A stretch of DNA of 17,515 nt from contig NTJK01000011.1 of the NCBI GenBank assembly GCA_002457475.1, positions 1 through 17,515 of the forward strand. Direction: 5' to 3'. The position numbers and the translations under genes are program-made. Below, piece by piece: positions 14,188-17,515 of this stretch. This DNA is from Pelagibacterales bacterium MED-G43 (GTDB lineage: Bacteria; Pseudomonadota; Alphaproteobacteria; Pelagibacterales; Pelagibacteraceae). The notes beneath the pieces are model-generated. The model saw nothing but the letters and a program-made list of their open reading frames with translations, made no database searches and was not told where the DNA came from. Each line of letters begins with the position of its first letter. Position 1 is the stretch's first letter.

Positions 14188-15251
14188 TATTTGAATCCCG
14201 CAAAATTATCTTTATCAAATTTATAGGCTAAAATTACTTTAAATAACTCACCCATATATCTAGGACTTAGCAGTCTTTGCATTCTTAAATATAAGTCTGA
14301 TTGTTCTGAAAACTTCATTTTTTTAGATAATATTTTAGCTCTTTCCATGATGCCCATATTTTCTAAAAACTCTTTTTGAGAAAGTAAATTTTTAATTTTT
14401 AGATTATTCTTTAAAAAAAATTCACCAAGAAGCTTAAAGTTGACATGAGCGGTAATATCAGCTTTTCCTAAATTACTTAGCAGTTCATTCTTTTTGTGTT
14501 TCATTATTGATTGCAAGGTGTTCTGATTATTAGGCCTATAATAACCATAATCAATTAATAAAATGCATCCTTTTAATTTAAAAATTTTTTTTGTTATTTT
14601 TTTAAGTTCTTGAAATCCCAATTTTGGAAATTCAATAAACTTTAATTTATTTAATGTTTTGTATGATCTTATATCTCTAGTATTCGAAGCTGAGGCCTTT
14701 TTGTAAATTTTTTTAATTTTATTATTTTTATCAAGAGAATAATTTTTTTCAAAAAAAGAATTTTTATTTTTTTTAAATTGTTTTATGGGAATTGCGTCAA
14801 AAAATTCATTTCCAAAAAATATCACCGGCCCTTTCTTAATGGTGTTAAAGTTATTAATCCATTTTACATCCTTATTACTAATTTTTTTTTTTTGAATTTT
14901 TTTTAAATAATCACTTTTTTCGAATAGGAATATTTTTTTATTTGAATTAAATTCTGGAAATTTTTTAAAAGACTTTATTAGAGTATTAATCAAGCTTCCA
15001 TCACCTGGGCCTAACTCAATGATATTAAAATTTTTCGGTTTTCCGCATGACTCCCAACAGGTAATAATCCAAATTGCAATTATCTCAGAAAATAGGTACG
15101 AAATCTTTGGTGAAGTAATAAAATCACCTTTTTTCCCAAATGGAATCTGTGAAGTATAATATCCAATTTTTTTATCATAAAGAACGTTTGTTAGAAATTT
15201 ATCAACTGGAAGTGTTTTAGAATTTTTAAAAAATAATTTGTTAGTTTTCAT
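14187..15251 (-). CDS. MidA/NDUFAF7-family SAM-dependent methyltransferase
   Basis: This 354-residue protein is a class I SAM methyltransferase of the DUF185 (MidA/NDUFAF7) family. The mitochondrial member methylates an arginine of the complex I subunit NDUFS2 and is needed for complex I assembly. The visible family motifs are IGYYTSQIPFGKKGDFITSP (29-48), the SAM-binding IIELGPGDGSLINTL (77-91), FFGNEFFDAIPIKQF (145-159), LLIDYGYYR, and ADITAHVNF. After GDFITSP the residue that is usually Glu (PEIS) is Lys (PKIS). The coding strand contains a run of twelve A at 14882-14893. The start overlaps lgt by 11 bp and the stop overlaps pgeF by one base. A role in respiratory complex I assembly is an inference from the family; the bacterial function is less certain. 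Confidence 0.88.
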   Translation of the reverse strand: MKTNKLFFKNSKTLPVDKFLTNVLYDKKIGYYTSQIPFGKKGDFITSPKISYLFSEIIAIWIITCWESCGKPKNFNIIELGPGDGSLINTLIKSFKKFPEFNSNKKIFLFEKSDYLKKIQKKKISNKDVKWINNFNTIKKGPVIFFGNEFFDAIPIKQFKKNKNSFFEKNYSLDKNNKIKKIYKKASASNTRDIRSYKTLNKLKFIEFPKLGFQELKKITKKIFKLKGCILLIDYGYYRPNNQNTLQSIMKHKKNELLSNLGKADITAHVNFKLLGEFFLKNNLKIKNLLSQKEFLENMGIMERAKILSKKMKFSEQSDLYLRMQRLLSPRYMGELFKVILAYKFDKDNFAGFK

Positions 15252-16035
15252 TTTTTCTTTTAAAAAAATTTAAGATTAATAATCCAGCTAATATCATGAT
15301 AAAACTTAAGATAGTACCCATGCTAAATAAATTAAATAAGTAACCAAGTTGAGCATCCGGCTCTCTAAAATATTCTGATATTATTCTGAAAAAACCGTAA
15401 TAAATTAAAAATAAATATGAGCAAGTTCCTATTTTATATTTTTCTTTAAAAATTATTTTATTTAAAATAAAAAATAAGACTACTCCCTCAAGAAAAGCCT
15501 CATATAATTGAGATGGATGTCTTGAAAGCAAGTCTGCAGATGGAAAGATTACACTCCAGGAAACAGTTGTAACTTTCCCAATAAGTTCACCGTTAATAAA
15601 ATTAGCAATTCGTCCTAAAAAAATTCCAATGGGTGATACACAGGCAATTACATCTAGAAAAAAGAAAACAGGAATTTTTTTTTTTGAGGAAAATAAATAT
15701 GTTCCTATAATTATACCAATTAAGGCACCATGAAAAGACATCCCTCCCTCCCAAACTTTAAAAATATCTATCGGATTAGAAATGTAGTAATTGAAATTGT
15801 AAAATAATACATAACCAAGTCTGCCTCCAATAATAATAGAGATTATTATATAAGTAATTAGGTCATCAAATTCTTTTATATTAAATTTGAGATTAGTACT
15901 TTTTAAAATATGATTGATTATTTTTTTTCCGAGCCACCATCCTAGGAGTATACCAAAAACGTAAGATAGAGAGTACCATCTGATCGATAATAACCCAAAA
16001 TCTAATAAAACAGGATCTAAATTGTGGGTGTACAT
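15241..16035 (-). CDS. lgt: Prolipoprotein diacylglyceryl transferase
   Basis: Lgt attaches diacylglycerol from phosphatidylglycerol to the lipobox cysteine of prolipoproteins in the inner membrane. The 264 residues form about seven hydrophobic segments. Conserved motifs are IRWYSLSYVFGILLGWWLG (N-terminus), GGRLGYVLFYNF (70-81), the catalytic-loop WEGGMSFHGALIG with H102 (95-107), the signature GRIANFINGELIG with R142 and N145 (141-153), and FRIISEYFREPDAQLG near the C-terminus with the second key arginine region. All expected polar residues are present. It is divergent from ubiK across 51 bp and its last 11 bp overlap the methyltransferase start. It is first in lgt-midA-pgeF, a gene order shared by many alphaproteobacteria. 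Confidence 0.97.
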   Translation of the reverse strand: MYTHNLDPVLLDFGLLSIRWYSLSYVFGILLGWWLGKKIINHILKSTNLKFNIKEFDDLITYIIISIIIGGRLGYVLFYNFNYYISNPIDIFKVWEGGMSFHGALIGIIIGTYLFSSKKKIPVFFFLDVIACVSPIGIFLGRIANFINGELIGKVTTVSWSVIFPSADLLSRHPSQLYEAFLEGVVLFFILNKIIFKEKYKIGTCSYLFLIYYGFFRIISEYFREPDAQLGYLFNLFSMGTILSFIMILAGLLILNFFKRKNEN

Positions 16036-16052
16036 GATTTCTTATATCACAT

Positions 16053-16081
16053 TTGAAATTAAGATTGCTATCAAATAAGAT
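16053..16081 (+). promoter_or_regulatory. Putative ubiK promoter in the lgt-ubiK divergent gap
   Basis: TTGAAA (16053-16058) is followed after 17 bp by TAAGAT (16076-16081), four of six matches to a -10 box. The predicted start falls at the ATG (16087), so the message would be leaderless. For lgt on the other strand there is a TATAAG (16046-16041) close to its ATG, but no -35 box at normal spacing. The -10 matches are weak. Confidence 0.33.
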
Positions 16082-16086
16082 AAGTT

Positions 16087-16320
16087 ATGAATAATTCAGA
16101 AAAAATTTTAAAAACTTTATCCAGCTTAATTGAAAACGGTATTTTAACATCAAAAGATATCAAAAAAGAAATCTCTACTGACTTAAAATTTAAAAAAGAT
16201 AAATTAATTAATCATCTTGAACTTGTTTCAAGAGAGGAGTTTGAGATATTAAAAAAAATTGTTCAAAAACAAGATTCAATTATAAAAAAATTAGTAAAAA
16301 ATAAAAAATCAAAAAGGTAG
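16087..16320 (+). CDS. ubiK: UbiK-like accessory factor (BMFP/YqiC family)
   Basis: The 77-residue protein resembles the membrane-fusogenic/UbiK family of small coiled-coil proteins. E. coli UbiK helps the lipid-binding UbiJ and the late ubiquinone-biosynthesis (Ubi) complex. The conserved C-terminal signature is HLELVSREEFEILKKIV (43-59), followed by a short amphipathic coiled coil and a basic tail. The N-terminal part (about 1-35) is less conserved but has the expected amphipathic pattern (IENGILTSKDIKKEI). The location next to lgt, divergently oriented, matches many alphaproteobacterial genomes and strengthens the call. The last 12 bp overlap the convergent histidine kinase gene. A ubiquinone role fits an organism that relies on the bc1 complex encoded nearby. 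The call rests on a short motif and context. Confidence 0.75.
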   Translation: MNNSEKILKTLSSLIENGILTSKDIKKEISTDLKFKKDKLINHLELVSREEFEILKKIVQKQDSIIKKLVKNKKSKR

Positions 16321-17515
16321 TGTAATTTTTACCAGCAACCCATTACTCCTACTCTTTCCCAATTGAATACTTCCGCCATGAGAATTTATTATATCTTCAA
16401 CTATTGCTAATCCCAACCCAACACCTGATTGGTTTAAGCTTCTGCTTTTGTCTAATCTAAAAAAAGGCTTAAAAACATTTTTATATTGATCCTCTGGAAT
16501 ACCAGGACCATTATCTTCAATTATAACTAGAGCTCTTTTTTTACCTTTTTGAGTGCTTACACTAACCTTATCTCCATAGGTCAACCCGTTTTGAATTATA
16601 TTTTCAAAGGATCTTTTTAACGCAATTGGCCTGCCTTTTAATTCTATTTTCTCCTCATTATCTATGTAAGATATTTTTTCATTATTAAAATTTTTTTTGA
16701 TAGAAGTTAAAAGATTATTAAGATTAATTGTAATTGTGCTTTCCTGAGATTGAGTTTTGGCGAACTGCAAATAATCATTTAACATTTTTTCCATCTCATC
16801 AATGTCTTTCGACATTTTTTCCGATACATCTTTTTGTTTTAACATTGCAAGCTGTAATTTTAATCTTGTTAAAGGTGTTCTCAAATCATGACTAATGCCG
16901 GAGAGCATTTCTGCTCTTTGATTAAGATGACGATTAATTCTTTTAGCCATACGATCGAATTCAAAAGCGGCCTTTCTAATCTCTTGCGATCCAGAGGCTC
17001 GAAAATCATTAACATAATCTCCTTTTCCAAATCTTTCAGCAGCTTTTGCCAATTTGACTAAAGGCTTTGTTTGATTTTTTAAAAAAATAAGAGCTATTAT
17101 TATTAAAACTAATGAAGGTAGTGTGGTCCATAAAACAAAAAGTCTTACAGATGAAGTTGATACCATTTCTTTTGGAACTAAAAATTCTATTACATCAGAT
17201 CCTGATCGAATTTTTATTTCTACAGCATTTTTAAATTTTGACGTATTAAACCAATAATTACTATTTCCAAAAACTGATTTTAACTCTCTTCTCAGCGATC
17301 TGTCCATTGGACTAAACTTTCTTTCACCAGTGACATTAGGAAAAATTTCTTGTTTAATTCCTATTTCAAAATTAAAATTATTTTTATAACTATCAGTAAA
17401 AAAATCTAAATTTTTTTTATCATTTTGATAAACTTCTTCAATTGTTTTTAATTGGTTGACTAATGATCTGGTTATATTTTTATTAGCTTTAATCCATACA
17501 CTGTCATAAAAAACA
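16309..17515 (-). CDS. Sensor histidine kinase, EnvZ-like, N-terminus cut by the window edge
   Basis: The reading frame is open from the right edge, giving at least 401 residues without the true start; the internal ATG at 17307 is not the start. The visible part begins in what is probably the periplasmic sensor loop. A transmembrane helix follows at about 124-146 (LFVLWTTLPSLVLIIIALIFL), then a HAMP domain (to about 200) and the dimerisation helix with the phospho-accepting His about residue 209 in SGISHDLRTPLTRLKLQLA. The C-terminal ATPase domain has the N box ENIIQNGLTYG, the G1 box EDNGPGIP, the F box FKPFFRLD, and the G2 box SGVGLGLAIVEDIINSHGG. The layout is that of EnvZ/RstB-like kinases. 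The first membrane helix and the response-regulator partner must lie beyond the window. The 3' end overlaps ubiK by 12 bp. Confidence 0.92.
   Translation of the reverse strand, partial: VFYDSVWIKANKNITRSLVNQLKTIEEVYQNDKKNLDFFTDSYKNNFNFEIGIKQEIFPNVTGERKFSPMDRSLRRELKSVFGNSNYWFNTSKFKNAVEIKIRSGSDVIEFLVPKEMVSTSSVRLFVLWTTLPSLVLIIIALIFLKNQTKPLVKLAKAAERFGKGDYVNDFRASGSQEIRKAAFEFDRMAKRINRHLNQRAEMLSGISHDLRTPLTRLKLQLAMLKQKDVSEKMSKDIDEMEKMLNDYLQFAKTQSQESTITINLNNLLTSIKKNFNNEKISYIDNEEKIELKGRPIALKRSFENIIQNGLTYGDKVSVSTQKGKKRALVIIEDNGPGIPEDQYKNVFKPFFRLDKSRSLNQSGVGLGLAIVEDIINSHGGSIQLGKSRSNGLLVKITLPF

Noticed and set aside
16309..17307. ATG at 17307 as the start of the histidine kinase
   Set aside because: The frame stays open to the window edge and the upstream residues look like a normal periplasmic sensor segment, so the gene is simply cut.
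1..17515. Mobile element, prophage, CRISPR array or defence system
   Set aside because: I found no transposase, integrase, terminal inverted repeat, spaced direct repeats or defence-type gene. The only methyltransferase for DNA is CcrM, which has no restriction partner in view and is a cell-cycle enzyme.

Overview
The window looks like chromosomal DNA from a streamlined marine alphaproteobacterium of the SAR11 (Pelagibacterales) type. The evidence is a very AT-rich composition, lysine/asparagine/isoleucine-rich proteins, almost no intergenic space (the longest gap is 89 bp), several overlapping genes, and an alphaproteobacterial gene set: the methyltransferase CcrM, a petABC cytochrome bc1 operon, the lgt-midA-pgeF block and the prs-rplY-pth-ychF block. 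The lineage is inferred from composition and gene content, not from a marker-gene phylogeny. I see no mobile element, phage gene, CRISPR array or defence island, and no stretch above 300 bp without a gene.

Left part, read left to right. A leftward set (1-1726) runs in transcription order uracil-DNA glycosylase (family 4 type), RNase HII (rnhB) and CcrM (cut by the left edge). The 77-bp gap in front of ccrM holds four GANTC sites, the target of CcrM itself. A rightward set (1735-5649) follows: a secreted TPR protein, ispE (isoprenoid synthesis), tRNA-Gln(UUG) with an encoded CCA, and the CCA-adding enzyme. It converges on a tightly packed leftward set (5646-7398), trmL-hemF-greA.

Centre. The rightward petA-petB-petC operon (7488-10050) encodes the Rieske protein, cytochrome b and cytochrome c1 of the bc1 complex. 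It ends by overlapping the 3' end of ychF by 24 bp.

Right part. Leftward genes fill 10027-16035: lgt-midA-pgeF (lipoprotein lipidation, a methyltransferase related to complex I assembly, and a multicopper-oxidase-like/purine nucleosidase-type enzyme), then prs-rplY-pth-ychF (PRPP synthesis, ribosomal protein L25, peptidyl-tRNA hydrolase, a ribosome-associated ATPase). prs has its own plausible promoter. Divergent from lgt is a small ubiK-like gene (ubiquinone biosynthesis accessory factor). It converges on an EnvZ-like sensor histidine kinase cut by the right edge.

The genes are overwhelmingly housekeeping. The points most worth a second look are the GANTC cluster in front of ccrM (possible methylation feedback), a family 4-type uracil-DNA glycosylase lacking three of the four iron-sulfur cysteines, predicted promoters placed so close to start codons that transcripts would be leaderless or nearly so, and convergent genes that overlap with no room for terminators.
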